Shown: positions 47,622 through 56,163, numbered from the stretch's first letter. The stretch: 64,000 nucleotides of DNA from Ruminococcus sp. NK3A76 (GCF_000686125.1 NZ_JMMA01000002.1:186001-250000), one strand, 5' to 3'. Program-made: numbers and translations. The notes: a model not told the origin generated them from the sequence alone.

Positions 47622-48155
47622 CTATTCCTCCTCGTCTGACATATCACCAAGCAGTGACCGCAGCTTCTGCTTTGCTCTTGCGATGTGTGAACGGACAGTC
47701 GCATGACTTATGCCCGTCAGTTTTGTTATCTCCTCACCTTTGTACCCGCCGATGTATTTGAGCGCTATACATTCTCGCTCGGCATCACTCAGCAGCCCGA
47801 GTGCGTCCATTATCTCAACGCCTTCAAATTCACTGCTGTATGCCGCTATATCGACTTCATCGGTGCTCTGCATCTGCCTTGAAGCTATGTATTCTTTTTG
47901 TCTGAGCTTTATCTTGGTGATGAGTATCTTCATTATCCAGCCCTTAAAGGCTCCCTCGTCACGGAGCTTTTTTATCCCCGTGAAGGCATCGAGCGCTGCG
48001 TCCTGTACACAGTCAGCTGCGTCGTCCTCGTTGCCTAAGTTTGCAAGAGCGTAATAGAATATCTCCTCATACACCTGTTTGTAAAGCAAGGCAAAAGCCT
48101 TTGTGTCACCCTTGGCCGCCCGGCTCACGAGTGATATGTCAGTTTGTGTTTTCAT
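47622..48155 (-). CDS. ECF-type RNA polymerase sigma factor
   Basis: 177 residues with sigma region 2 (FALLYKQVYEEIFYYALANL, DAADCVQDAALDAF) and region 4 (LGLLSDAERECIALKYIGGY, LTGISHATVRSHIARAKQKL). It directs RNA polymerase to a small regulon under signal control, probably from the beta-propeller protein translated right after it. Confidence 0.9.
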   Translation of the reverse strand: MKTQTDISLVSRAAKGDTKAFALLYKQVYEEIFYYALANLGNEDDAADCVQDAALDAFTGIKKLRDEGAFKGWIMKILITKIKLRQKEYIASRQMQSTDEVDIAAYSSEFEGVEIMDALGLLSDAERECIALKYIGGYKGEEITKLTGISHATVRSHIARAKQKLRSLLGDMSDEEE

Positions 48156-48254
48156 AGTTTTTTCTCTCCCGGGATTCTATATTAAAACGCCGTTTTCATA
48201 TAATAGGTAAGCAGAAATCGCCATAATGTTGCACGTTCATAATTCTTTTACAAT

Positions 48255-48497
48255 TCAATCTAAAATTAAGAGGAATACATATTTTACGACGACAAAGACG
48301 AAGACGACAATGACGACGACAGGACAGTATATATCTTCTTCTGTGTCTTCTTCTGTGTCTGTGTTTCTTTCTTTTTCTTTTTCTGTCTCTCTTTCTTCTT
48401 CTATGTCTGTATCTGTATCTATGTCTTTATCTATATCTATATCTATATCGGCTTTTTTTGCTTTTGTTTGGTTTCGTTTGGTTTTTAGAATAACCAT
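48255..48497 (-). repeat. Hexanucleotide microsatellite within a low-complexity open frame
   Basis: On the minus strand, units such as GATATA, GACATA, GATACA and AGAAGA repeat in frame and encode Asp-Ile-Asp-Thr and Glu-Arg-Glu-Lys runs, followed by a hydrophobic stretch (VVVIVVFVFVVV). An ATG opens an 80-codon frame (MVILKTKRNQTKAKKADIDI) without a clear ribosome site. Coding is doubtful; the simple repeat is clear. Confidence 0.55.
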
Positions 48498-48525
48498 TTG
48501 GTTTTTTATGCATACAATATTTAAA

Positions 48526-48550
48526 AAAGCCGCCCCATAAAGGACGGCTC
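48526..48550 (-). terminator. Terminator of the cyclophilin operon
   Basis: On the minus strand GAGCCGTCC-TTTAT-GGGGCGGC followed by TTTTTT. Confidence 0.8.
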
Positions 48551-48554
48551 TTGA

Positions 48555-49028
48555 TTATTCTTCTATGTATATCTTCTTTATTATCTGCGGCTCAACAGGT
48601 CTGTCGGTAAAGTCAGTCTTTACTGCGGCTATCCTGTCAACAGCCTCGATGCCCTCTACCACCTTGCCGAATGCAGCATACTGCCCGTCGAGGTGAGGGG
48701 AGTCCTGATGCATGATAAAGAACTGCGAGCTTGCCGAGTTAGGCAGCTGAGAGCGTGCCATTGATATTACGCCCCTGACGTGCTTTATGGGGTTGTTGAC
48801 ACCGTTTGCCAAAAACTCGCCCTTTATCTTTTCCTTGGCACCGCCCATGCCTGTGCCCTGCGGGTCACCGCCCTGAATCATAAAGCCGGATATAACCCTG
48901 TGGAAAATGAGCCCGTCATAAAAGCCCTGCTTAACGAGCTTTACAAAATTCTCAACTGTTATCGGTGCGGCCTCGGGATAAAGCTCGAGCTTCATCACGT
49001 CGCCGTTTTTCATTTCTATAACTACCAT
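48555..49028 (-). CDS. ppiB: Peptidyl-prolyl cis-trans isomerase, cyclophilin type
   Basis: 157 residues from the ATG at 49028 (GGAAGGAT upstream); cyclophilin blocks TVENFVKLVKQGFYDGLIFH, RVISGFMIQGGDPQGTGMGG, SMARSQLPNSASSQFFIMHQ and LDGQYAAFGKVVEG, with catalytic Arg and Phe residues in place. Cytosolic, no signal peptide. It speeds proline isomerisation in folding. Downstream of the 49036 gene by 7 bases. Confidence 0.93.
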   Translation of the reverse strand: MVVIEMKNGDVMKLELYPEAAPITVENFVKLVKQGFYDGLIFHRVISGFMIQGGDPQGTGMGGAKEKIKGEFLANGVNNPIKHVRGVISMARSQLPNSASSQFFIMHQDSPHLDGQYAAFGKVVEGIEAVDRIAAVKTDFTDRPVEPQIIKKIYIEE

Positions 49029-49035
49029 ATATTTA

Positions 49036-49560
49036 TTATCCTTCCTTGGTCTTGGGCAGGAAATCAGCGTCATACTGGTTCTTCAGGTCGCTGAAATACT
49101 TGGCAACGGGAGTATATTCTCCGTTTCTCTTGCCGAATAAGCCCTTGCTCTTTGGCTCAGTGTACATGATAAAGTCATGCTCGCCGCCTTCCTTTATTAT
49201 GCAGTAGAGCCTGTTTGTGCGCTTGAAGTGGTCGCCGTCATCGAGATTGCGGTCAAAGCAGCAGAAAATATCCTTTGCGACAAGCTCAGCAAGATTCTGT
49301 GTCTTGTTGTACTGGTCAAGATTTGCCCAGTTATCGAGGTCTTCCTTGAAGAATTCGAGCACCGGCACGCCGTTTACATACATCTTCTTGAATATCCTTG
49401 CAAGACACCTTGCAGCGTCCTCAGGGGTCAGCTTGTCGAGTCTGACATTCTTGAATTCGAGTATATAGCTCTCCAAAGTCTCGTTGAACAGCTTCACGTA
49501 AGGGAAAGGCTTTCCCTTGTCAGAATACTTGATAATAGGATTATCAGTGTTAATGTTCAT
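49036..49560 (-). CDS. Conserved hypothetical protein in the ppiB operon
   Basis: 174 residues, mixed alpha/beta, no signal peptide. N-terminus MNINTDNPIIKYSDKGKPFP, middle LTPEDAARCLARIFKKMYVN, and a basic C-terminus. No family recognised. It lies between the repeat protein gene (53-base gap) and ppiB (7-base gap), all on the minus strand. Confidence 0.5.
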   Translation of the reverse strand: MNINTDNPIIKYSDKGKPFPYVKLFNETLESYILEFKNVRLDKLTPEDAARCLARIFKKMYVNGVPVLEFFKEDLDNWANLDQYNKTQNLAELVAKDIFCCFDRNLDDGDHFKRTNRLYCIIKEGGEHDFIMYTEPKSKGLFGKRNGEYTPVAKYFSDLKNQYDADFLPKTKEG

Positions 49561-49613
49561 GGTCGCTTATTCTCCTTGCTATTGCTTTTTTATCTTTATA
49601 ATTCTAAATTGTA

Positions 49614-50408
49614 TTACCTTCTGGGTGCCTGCGGCAGCGTTGCCATGCTCTTTGCAAGCTCCTCATCGCTTACCTGAGATACCTCGTATACCTTGGCAGC
49701 CTCCTCAGCCCTGTGAGCGTTGACCTCATTCATCATGCTGTCTACCATGCTCGAAAGAGCGTCCTGATCGCTTACCTCGGTTATCGACTGATAGAGCTCG
49801 TCCTTAGTCTCGTCCTTGGGAGCCTGCTGGAGCTCGCTCATGCCCTTTGCAACTTCCTCGTCGCTTACCTGAGATACCTCGTATACCTTTGCAGCCTCCT
49901 CGGCTCTGTGAGCGTTGACCTCATTCATCATGCTGTCTACCTTGCTTGAAAGGTCGTCGGTATTTGCAGAGGATATATCCTGAACGTGAGACTTAAGATA
50001 TCTCTCGTGCTCCTCCTTGTAGATAGCCTCGTACTTCTCCTGAGCATCAGCCACCTCGCTGTCGTCAACAAGGCCGTACTGCGAGTAGTCTATCTTGGGC
50101 TGTGCGCTCTTTTCAGCAAGCTCCTGCTCAAGCTCCTGCATCTTCTTCTTGATATCATCAGGATTGATGGAAGCAGGGCCGTCGAGCGGCTCGGAAACGG
50201 CAGCAGCCTTTCTCGGTGAAGGTGTACCGAATATATCATCAGCGTTCACAGTCTTCGGCTTGGCCGCAGGTGTGCCGAAAATATCATCAGCATTCACCGT
50301 CTTTGGCTTTACGGAAGGCGTTCCGAAAATATCATCGGCATTGACTGTCTTGGCAGGTGCCGAAGGCTTTATCGGCTCGGGTGTTTTCTTACGGTTGAAC
50401 AGACCCAT
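49614..50408 (-). CDS. Repeat protein with DDIFGTP motifs
   Basis: 264 residues, cytoplasmic, acidic. The N-terminus MGLFNRKKTPEPIKPSAPAK is followed by three copies of KTVNADDIFGTP spaced 16 residues apart. Two copies of a block of about 34 residues (VDSMMNEVNAHRAEEAAKVY then EVSQVSDEE) lie in the second half. Short motif repeats in disordered chains often serve as docking sites, so this could be a scaffold. Not recognised. Divergent from the J-domain-like gene at 50745. Confidence 0.6.
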   Translation of the reverse strand: MGLFNRKKTPEPIKPSAPAKTVNADDIFGTPSVKPKTVNADDIFGTPAAKPKTVNADDIFGTPSPRKAAAVSEPLDGPASINPDDIKKKMQELEQELAEKSAQPKIDYSQYGLVDDSEVADAQEKYEAIYKEEHERYLKSHVQDISSANTDDLSSKVDSMMNEVNAHRAEEAAKVYEVSQVSDEEVAKGMSELQQAPKDETKDELYQSITEVSDQDALSSMVDSMMNEVNAHRAEEAAKVYEVSQVSDEELAKSMATLPQAPRR

Positions 50409-50516
50409 TGTTTTTCCCCCTTTAGTATATGATTTGATCTATATGTTTAGTATCAAAGCAGTACCGGAATAATATGTTTATTATAAAAACAATTATATCC
50501 CATAATATATAATTCT

Positions 50517-50545
50517 ATTATACACTATTTTTTTGCAAATTGCAA
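50517..50545 (-). promoter_or_regulatory. Sigma-A promoter of the 50408 gene
   Basis: On the minus strand TTGCAA (50545-50540), 17 bases, TATAAT (50522-50517). The rest of the AT-rich 50409-50744 gap must hold the promoter of the rightward gene; TTATAAT at about 50661 is the likely -10. Confidence 0.6.
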
Positions 50546-50744
50546 ATACTTTTTTATATTTTTTCAGAATTTTTTGGGGTAATTTTATTACAAATCAGTG
50601 ATGTTAAATTTTAGTTAATGATTAGTTCATCGAATGTTGATAAATGAAGCCCGTTTTTTTGTTATAATATTTTATAGGTATAGATTTATGGACGAATATT
50701 ATTTACTATTTATATTTATATATCAGAAGGGATTGATCTGAAAA

Positions 50745-52487
50745 ATGGCAAACGTAACAATCGGCGTTACCGCAAAGGAGCTTTTTGCGTGCAACCCTTT
50801 CCGTGTGCTCGGCGTACCGGTAAATGCGCATTCAAGTGAGATAGAGGCAGCCTACAACAGGCTCTCGTCGCTTGCAGCAGCCGGCCAGCAGGGTTCATAC
50901 ACTACGGGCTTTGACTTTGATTCACTGCCCAAGCTCTCCAGAACTGCTGCTGATGTAAACACAGCTTACGGCAAGCTCTCAAGCAACGGCTACCGCTGCT
51001 TTGCTTACAGCGATCCGCAGTTCACAGTGGCTCTGACCATCGACGATGTAGCGCTCAATCTTCAGGATATAAGCTGCTATGACTGCTTCCTGCGCTGCTA
51101 TATGTGGCTCGTTATCAACGATAAGGACTTTGAATATCCCGAGATGTGGACAGCGCTCGCTAAATACATAGACAAGCTGATAGATTCGACACCGGCTGAG
51201 TGGCCGCAGCTTTTTGACAACCGTTTCCCTGACGAGATGATAGGCCAGGGCGGCCAGGCATTTGCTTCCTTCCACCAGACCTTCTGCGAGATAATCCTTC
51301 TCCCTATCAAGGAAATGGTAAGAGGCTCGATGAGATGCCAGAAGGCTATTGATATCTTAAGAGTCGCAAAGCTCGATGTCGATACAGTATATCCGCCGAT
51401 AGAGATCCCCCAGAGGAACAAGCCTGCTCCCGGCCAGCCGCAGCCTAAGCTCAAGCTCGCCGTTATCGAGGAGGAAATGATAGGCGGCTTCTCCGAGAAC
51501 AATGACTTCGGTGCTGCATCAGGAAGCTCTATCTCGATAGGCGACCTTGCTGCTCCCGCTGCACCTGCTCCGGCTCCTGCACCTGCTCCGGCACCGGTAC
51601 AGCAGACACCTGTGAGCTTTACTCAGCCTGCAGCTCCTGTTGCTCCGCCACCGGCACCTGTAAGGCCTGCAGCTCCTGTTGCTCCGCCTCCGGCACCTGT
51701 AAGGCCTGCAGCTCCTGCACCTGCCCCGGCTCCTGTAAGCCCGGCACCCTCGCTGCAGCCTACCACAGTTCAGCCTGTGAGCCTTTCGTCAGCACCTGCA
51801 CAGCCTGCTCCTGCACCCGTGCAGCCGTCACCTGTGACACTTAACAGACCTGTTGCCCCTGCTCCGGCTCCTGCTCCAGCACCTGCTCCTGCACCGGCTC
51901 CGGCACCCGTGCCGCACTTTGACCCGATACAGAAGCTCGATAACAGCGGCCCGTCTCAGGCAGTATCGCTCGGCGGTTCTGCATCTGTAAGACCCGGCAA
52001 CGTTATGCAGGCATCGACCCTCATGAGCGAGGCGGACATAGCGGCCGAGAAAGCAGAGCAGAGTATGTATACAGATACTCTTATCCAGCTGCTGCGTTCG
52101 AGCAACAACACCTCTATGAAGGCTGTTGATACAAAGCACGCATTCAACAACGGCGACGTTTCAGAGCTCGGCGACGGCCATACAAAGCAGGAGCTTTATA
52201 TGGACGAGCTGAAGATAAACTCCAAGCTCTACGATGAGAGCAACCTCACAACAGGCAACGAGATGCCCAAGACCTTTGAGCAGAAGTACAAGAAGATAAA
52301 CATCGACGATATGCTCAATCCCAAGCTCGTGGGCGCTGAAAGATCTCAGACTGTTGACCCGATAGCTGATTACTACAACAAGGAAAAGAACTTCAAGAAG
52401 GCAAGCAGCAGATGGCTAAAGCTCTCGCTTATCTTAGGCCTTGTAGTAGGTCTTATAGTTATCCTTTATATCCTTGATATATTCTAA
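50745..52487 (+). CDS. J-domain-like protein with Pro/Ala linker and C-terminal membrane anchor
   Basis: 580 residues. The N-terminal 60 (NPFRVLGVPVNAHSSEIEAA YNRLSSLAAAG) resemble a DnaJ-like helical hairpin, with no HPD motif seen. A structured helical domain follows (about 90-225), then a long Pro/Ala linker (about 265-395: PAPAPAPAPAPVQQTP and similar). A second charged domain carries short motifs such as INIDDMLNPKLVG, and one hydrophobic helix sits at the extreme C-terminus (LSLILGLVVGLIVILYILDI). It is therefore likely tail-anchored with its bulk in the cytoplasm. Function unknown. Confidence 0.65.
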   Translation: MANVTIGVTAKELFACNPFRVLGVPVNAHSSEIEAAYNRLSSLAAAGQQGSYTTGFDFDSLPKLSRTAADVNTAYGKLSSNGYRCFAYSDPQFTVALTIDDVALNLQDISCYDCFLRCYMWLVINDKDFEYPEMWTALAKYIDKLIDSTPAEWPQLFDNRFPDEMIGQGGQAFASFHQTFCEIILLPIKEMVRGSMRCQKAIDILRVAKLDVDTVYPPIEIPQRNKPAPGQPQPKLKLAVIEEEMIGGFSENNDFGAASGSSISIGDLAAPAAPAPAPAPAPAPVQQTPVSFTQPAAPVAPPPAPVRPAAPVAPPPAPVRPAAPAPAPAPVSPAPSLQPTTVQPVSLSSAPAQPAPAPVQPSPVTLNRPVAPAPAPAPAPAPAPAPAPVPHFDPIQKLDNSGPSQAVSLGGSASVRPGNVMQASTLMSEADIAAEKAEQSMYTDTLIQLLRSSNNTSMKAVDTKHAFNNGDVSELGDGHTKQELYMDELKINSKLYDESNLTTGNEMPKTFEQKYKKINIDDMLNPKLVGAERSQTVDPIADYYNKEKNFKKASSRWLKLSLILGLVVGLIVILYILDIF

Positions 52488-52499
52488 ATCATAAATCGT

Positions 52500-52534
52500 G
52501 AGCCCGGAAGCGCTTATCCGGGCTCTGTTTTTTT
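52500..52534 (+). terminator. Terminator of the 50745 gene
   Basis: GAGCCCGG (52500-52507), loop AAGCGCTTAT, CCGGGCTC (52518-52525), then TGTTTTTTT. Confidence 0.9.
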
Positions 52535-52591
52535 GTTGACAACTGATGTATTCTGCCGTGTTCAGGGGCGGATTTTGGCTTTTTTTAATAA

Positions 52592-52620
52592 TTGACATTG
52601 TATGTGAGATATGGTATAAT
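52592..52620 (+). promoter_or_regulatory. Sigma-A promoter of the 52723 lipoprotein gene
   Basis: Consensus TTGACA (52592-52597), 17 bases, TATAAT (52615-52620). Confidence 0.85.
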
Positions 52621-52722
52621 TCAAGTGGCCTGACAGGATAAACAGATCAAAAAGCATTACAGGCCATAACAGATACCTGTGCCCTTTGCGGCTCAGGCAG
52701 TAAATGAAAAGGAGAATCAACT

Positions 52723-53595
52723 ATGAAAAAATTACTGGCGATCGCATTATCATTCGTAATGTCAGCTGCTATGCTCACAGCCTGCGGCGATGACGATTCC
52801 TCGTCCTCCAAGAAGAGCAAGGACAGCTCCTCTACATCAAGCTCTGCAGCAGCAGACAGCAGCAGTAAGTCTGATGACGACGCTTCCGACAGCGATGCAG
52901 ACGCAGACGCAAGCTCTGACGATGCAGGCGATGCAGACGCAAGCTCCGATGATGCAGCAGGCGACGATGCAAGCTCTGACGGCGGCGATGTAAGTGTAGT
53001 TGCTGAGGGTGACGGCGCTCTCACAAAGGCTTTCTCTGAGAAGATGAAGGGCGGCAACTATACAATGGGCATGAAGATGAACCTTAAGGGTCTGGATATG
53101 AACGCTCTGATGAAGGTTGACGGTGAGGATCTCTACATGACATATGACCTTCTCGGTGATGCTGAGATAATCAAGTCCGGCGACAGAATGGTAGTTCTTT
53201 CACAGAGCCGGAAGATGTATTCTGAGGTAGGTGCTGACGAGGTAAATGAGTACAAGAGCCAGCTCGGTTCCTATACACTTGATGATGCTGCACAGTTTGT
53301 AAGCACAACAGAGGAAGACGGCATGACAGTTGAGACATTCAACGTTCCGTTAAGCATGAAGCTCGGCGAGGGCGTAACTCTTGATTCCGGCGCTGATTCC
53401 ATGACAGAGGCAAAGTACTTCTACGATGCTGACGGCAATCTTAAGAAGATCATCACAGACGCTCCCATATTAGGTGAGACAACTATCGAGATCACTATCG
53501 AGATCACACAGCTCTCCTTCGGCGATGCTAAGATCGAGATCCCCGATCTCTCCGGCTTCACTCAGGTAGACGAAGAAGGCAAACCGGTTAAGTAA
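52723..53595 (+). CDS. Lipoprotein with Ser/Asp-rich linker
   Basis: 290 residues. Signal peptide with lipobox LTAC (Cys21), then about 75 residues of Ser, Asp and Ala (SSSKKSKDSSSTSSSAAADS and onward), then a 190-residue beta-rich domain (GNYTMGMKMNLKGLDMNALM, DAEIIKSGDRMVVLSQSRKM) like LolA/LppX-type lipid-carrier folds common in Firmicutes lipoproteins. Consensus promoter and strong terminator make it a single-gene unit that may be highly expressed. Confidence 0.7.
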   Translation: MKKLLAIALSFVMSAAMLTACGDDDSSSSKKSKDSSSTSSSAAADSSSKSDDDASDSDADADASSDDAGDADASSDDAAGDDASSDGGDVSVVAEGDGALTKAFSEKMKGGNYTMGMKMNLKGLDMNALMKVDGEDLYMTYDLLGDAEIIKSGDRMVVLSQSRKMYSEVGADEVNEYKSQLGSYTLDDAAQFVSTTEEDGMTVETFNVPLSMKLGEGVTLDSGADSMTEAKYFYDADGNLKKIITDAPILGETTIEITIEITQLSFGDAKIEIPDLSGFTQVDEEGKPVK

Positions 53596-53632
53596 CAGCT
53601 GACCGTTTCAAAAAAACACAAAGATATGAACA

Positions 53633-53664
53633 GACCCGGTGCTTTCATAGCGCCGGGTCTTTTG
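53633..53664 (+). terminator. Terminator of the 52723 gene
   Basis: GACCCGG (53633-53639) pairs with CCGGGTC (53653-53659), with GTGC/GCGC extension, then TTTTGTG. Confidence 0.85.
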
Positions 53665-53682
53665 TGTGCGGTCTGGTATTAT

Positions 53683-53756
53683 GTGAATAGTGAATAGTAC
53701 TCCATAAACGCCCCTTAGGACACTCTTCACTCTTCACTCTTCACTATTCACTATTA
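53683..53756. repeat. Intergenic repeat with heptamer units (CACTCTT/CACTATT)
   Basis: GTGAATAGTGAATAGT near 53683-53698 is the inverse of CACTATTCACTATT at about 53742-53755; three CACTCTT units lie at 53721-53741. All units are 7 bases. It resembles a small MITE. Confidence 0.6.
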
Positions 53757-53761
53757 ACTGA

Positions 53762-53787
53762 GCCCTTGCTGCCGATGCAGCAAGGGC
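53762..53787 (-). terminator. Perfect hairpin just 3' of tRNA-Gly
   Basis: GCCCTTGCTGC-CGAT-GCAGCAAGGGC, 11-bp perfect stem, 5 bases beyond the tRNA CCA end. No strong T run on the minus strand, so termination or processing role is uncertain. Confidence 0.5.
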
Positions 53788-53792
53788 GTTTC

Positions 53793-53867
53793 TGGAGCAG
53801 ATAACGGGAGTCGAACCCGCATCACCAGTTTGGGAAACTGGAGTAATGACCGCTATACTATATCTGC
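53793..53867 (-). tRNA. tRNA-Gly (anticodon CCC)
   Basis: 75 bases with CCA. Acceptor GCAGATA/TATCTGC, anticodon stem CCAGT/ACTGG with loop TTCCCAA, T arm CGGGTTCGACTCCCG. Confidence 0.95.
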
Positions 53868-53886
53868 ATATTTATGTACATTACTT

Positions 53887-53960
53887 AAGGCAACACCGCA
53901 CGAAGATTGTGCGCAAATTGCGTACAAAGCCTTCAGGCGGTCTTTGTGCGGTGTTGCCTT
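53887..53960. repeat. 74-bp palindromic repeat, copy 2
   Basis: AAGGCAACACCGCAC...GTGCGGTGTTGCCTT, two mismatches to the reverse complement of 44279-44352. It lies 19 bases upstream of the tRNA-Gly 5' end. Confidence 0.8.
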
Positions 53961-54029
53961 AAATATTATATCATGTATGGCCGCCTTTGTCAAGCGAAAA
54001 ATGTCGATAGGTAAATATCAGGTGCGCTA

Positions 54030-54058
54030 TTGCCAATATCCTCCGGGTGTGGTATAAT
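54030..54058 (+). promoter_or_regulatory. Sigma-A promoter of the two-component operon
   Basis: TTGCCA (54030-54035), 17 bases, TATAAT (54053-54058). Confidence 0.7.
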
Positions 54059-54097
54059 TGTCTTGATAAGATGATCTTTTTCGGGGAGGAAAGTGTT

Positions 54098-54781
54098 ATG
54101 GTAGATATACTTTTAGTCGAGGATAATAAGGAGCTCAGCTCGCTTCTGTGTGACTTTTTAAGGGCTGAGGGGTATACAGTCAGTGTCAGCCCGGACGGGG
54201 AGAACGCTCTGTCGCTCTATGATAAATACGGCGCAAGACTTGTGCTGCTCGATATCAATCTCCCGGGAATGGACGGCTTTGCGGTGTGCAGGAGGATAAG
54301 GGAAAAGGAAAACACCCCCATAATCATCCTCACGGCAAGGCTTGATAAGGAGGATAAGCTAAACGGCATAATCTCCGGCGCTGATGACTATATAGAAAAG
54401 CCGTATGACATAGACATACTTATCGCAAAGATAAAGGGCATTTTCAAGCGCCGCCTTGCAATAGACACTCTGACCGACGGCGACCTGACGCTTGATATCG
54501 CAAACGAGTCGGTGACAAAAAACGGCGAGAGGCTTAATGTGACTGCCAAGGAATTCGAGCTGTTGAAAATGCTTATTGAAAACAAGGGGCAGACACTTTC
54601 AAAGGAGCTGCTCTTTGACAGGATATGGGGCGCAGACAGCGAGAGCGAGCCGCAGACGCTCACCGTGCATATAAAATGGCTTCGCCAGAAGATTGAGCGT
54701 GACCCTAAAGACCCCGAGCGCATACTCACAGTCTGGGGCAAGGGCTACCGCTATGAGAGCGCAGGAGGGCAGAAGGATTGA
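54098..54781 (+). CDS. OmpR-family response regulator
   Basis: 227 residues from the ATG at 54098 (site GGGGAGG). Receiver domain with VEDNKELSSLLCDFLR (acidic pocket), phospho-Asp in LVLLDINLPGMDGF (about 51), Lys in IEKPYD; C-terminal winged helix with TAKEFELLKMLIENKGQTLS and VHIKWLRQKIERDPKDPERI. It overlaps the kinase gene by 4 bases. Targets unknown. Confidence 0.93.
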   Translation: MVDILLVEDNKELSSLLCDFLRAEGYTVSVSPDGENALSLYDKYGARLVLLDINLPGMDGFAVCRRIREKENTPIIILTARLDKEDKLNGIISGADDYIEKPYDIDILIAKIKGIFKRRLAIDTLTDGDLTLDIANESVTKNGERLNVTAKEFELLKMLIENKGQTLSKELLFDRIWGADSESEPQTLTVHIKWLRQKIERDPKDPERILTVWGKGYRYESAGGQKD

Positions 54782-56010
54782 AAGGCTTTGATAAGTTCGC
54801 AGCGGCGGTCACAGCACTATTTCTGCTGACTGCGGCTGTGGTGAACATAGCTATCCTCAGTGCCGACACAGGCAGCGCTGATATGGCAAGGGTGGATACC
54901 GAGCGTGTAAAGTATCAGATACAAAACGGCACCGTGCCTGATGCGGACGATTACGAGCATATCATTGGCATATATAAATACGACGGCAGCGGGGACTTCT
55001 ACGAGAGCCGCAACAGCTACGTCATATGCGCCCGGGGCGATGAGCTCTACCGCATTGAATACAAAGCAGCCGGCGAGGACGACGAAAAGCGCCGCACGCT
55101 GATAACGGTGAACACGGTCATGGGGCTGTCACTTGTAATGCTGGCAGGCGTGTTTGTATATATCAGAAGAAAGATAATCACCCCCTTCAACGAGCTCAGC
55201 GAGATGCCGATAGAGCTTGCAAAGGGCAACCTCACCACACCGCTGAAGGAGAGCAGGAGCAGGTTCTTCGGCAGATTTGTGTGGGGCACGAATATGCTCA
55301 GGGAGACTATGGAAAAGCAGCGTGAGCGTGAGCTTGTGTCGCAAAAGGACAAGCAGACGCTTATCCTTTCGCTGTCGCACGATATCAAGACACCTCTCTC
55401 CGCCATAAAGCTATATGCAAAGGCACTTGAAAAGGGACTGTATGACGACCCCGAAAAGCTCGCCGAGGTATACTCAGGCCTTGAAGAAAGAGCAGATGAG
55501 ATAGAGGGGTATCTTTCAAAGCTGTCAAGCGCTGCGAGGGAGGATTTCTTAGGGCTTGAAGTACACATGAATGAAGCCTATCTGTCAGAGCTTATGACGG
55601 ATATAAAGAAGCTGTACACATACAAGCTCGAAAACACCGGCACAAAGTTTATAACAGGCGAGTATTCCGACTGCCTGCTCAAGTGCGATGCCGAGCGTGC
55701 TGTCGAGGTGCTGCAAAACCTTATGGAAAACGCCATAAAATACGGCGACGGCGGAGAGATAGCCATTACCTTTTCTGACGAGGAGGACTGTCGCCTTGTC
55801 ACAGTCTCAAACACCGGCTGCACGCTCTCTGAGGACGAGACTTTGCATATTTTCGAGAGCTTTTACCGTGGCTCGAATGTCGGCAGCAAGCCCGGCAGCG
55901 GTCTGGGGCTCTACATCGCAAGGCAGCTGATGCTCAAAATGGGCGGCGATATCTTCGCAGACATAAAAGACGGCAGAATGAACATAACGCTTGTCTTTGC
56001 CCGGGCTTAA
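54778..56010 (+). CDS. Sensor histidine kinase
   Basis: 410 residues from a TTG that overlaps the regulator's stop, with GGAGG upstream. Two transmembrane helices (about 7-27 and 110-130) enclose a small extracytoplasmic sensor of about 80 residues; then HAMP-like segment, HisKA with phospho-His in SLSHDIKTPLSAI, and HATPase with NLMENAIKYGDGGE (N box) and SGLGLYIARQL (G box). Complete. The signal is unknown. Confidence 0.92.
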   Translation: MKGFDKFAAAVTALFLLTAAVVNIAILSADTGSADMARVDTERVKYQIQNGTVPDADDYEHIIGIYKYDGSGDFYESRNSYVICARGDELYRIEYKAAGEDDEKRRTLITVNTVMGLSLVMLAGVFVYIRRKIITPFNELSEMPIELAKGNLTTPLKESRSRFFGRFVWGTNMLRETMEKQRERELVSQKDKQTLILSLSHDIKTPLSAIKLYAKALEKGLYDDPEKLAEVYSGLEERADEIEGYLSKLSSAAREDFLGLEVHMNEAYLSELMTDIKKLYTYKLENTGTKFITGEYSDCLLKCDAERAVEVLQNLMENAIKYGDGGEIAITFSDEEDCRLVTVSNTGCTLSEDETLHIFESFYRGSNVGSKPGSGLGLYIARQLMLKMGGDIFADIKDGRMNITLVFARA

Positions 56011-56086
56011 TGAGCGCTTATGCCCGGTTAGTTCGCTTTCTTTTTGTAAAAAATATGTTAAACCTGCATAATATGACAAAATATTC

Positions 56087-56115
56087 TTGAATTATTTTGG
56101 AGAATATGTTATAAT
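56087..56115 (+). promoter_or_regulatory. Sigma-A promoter of the 56164 operon
   Basis: TTGAAT (56087-56092), 17 bases, TATAAT (56110-56115). Confidence 0.75.
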
Positions 56116-56163
56116 ATAATGTGACATAGAATAGAATATTACAACCAGAAGCAGGTGAATAAT

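Noticed and set aside
53830-54057. Open frame across tRNA-Gly and the 74-bp repeat
   Set aside because: It overlaps a confident tRNA and a palindromic repeat; the similar peptide near 44257-44544 is just the same repeat.
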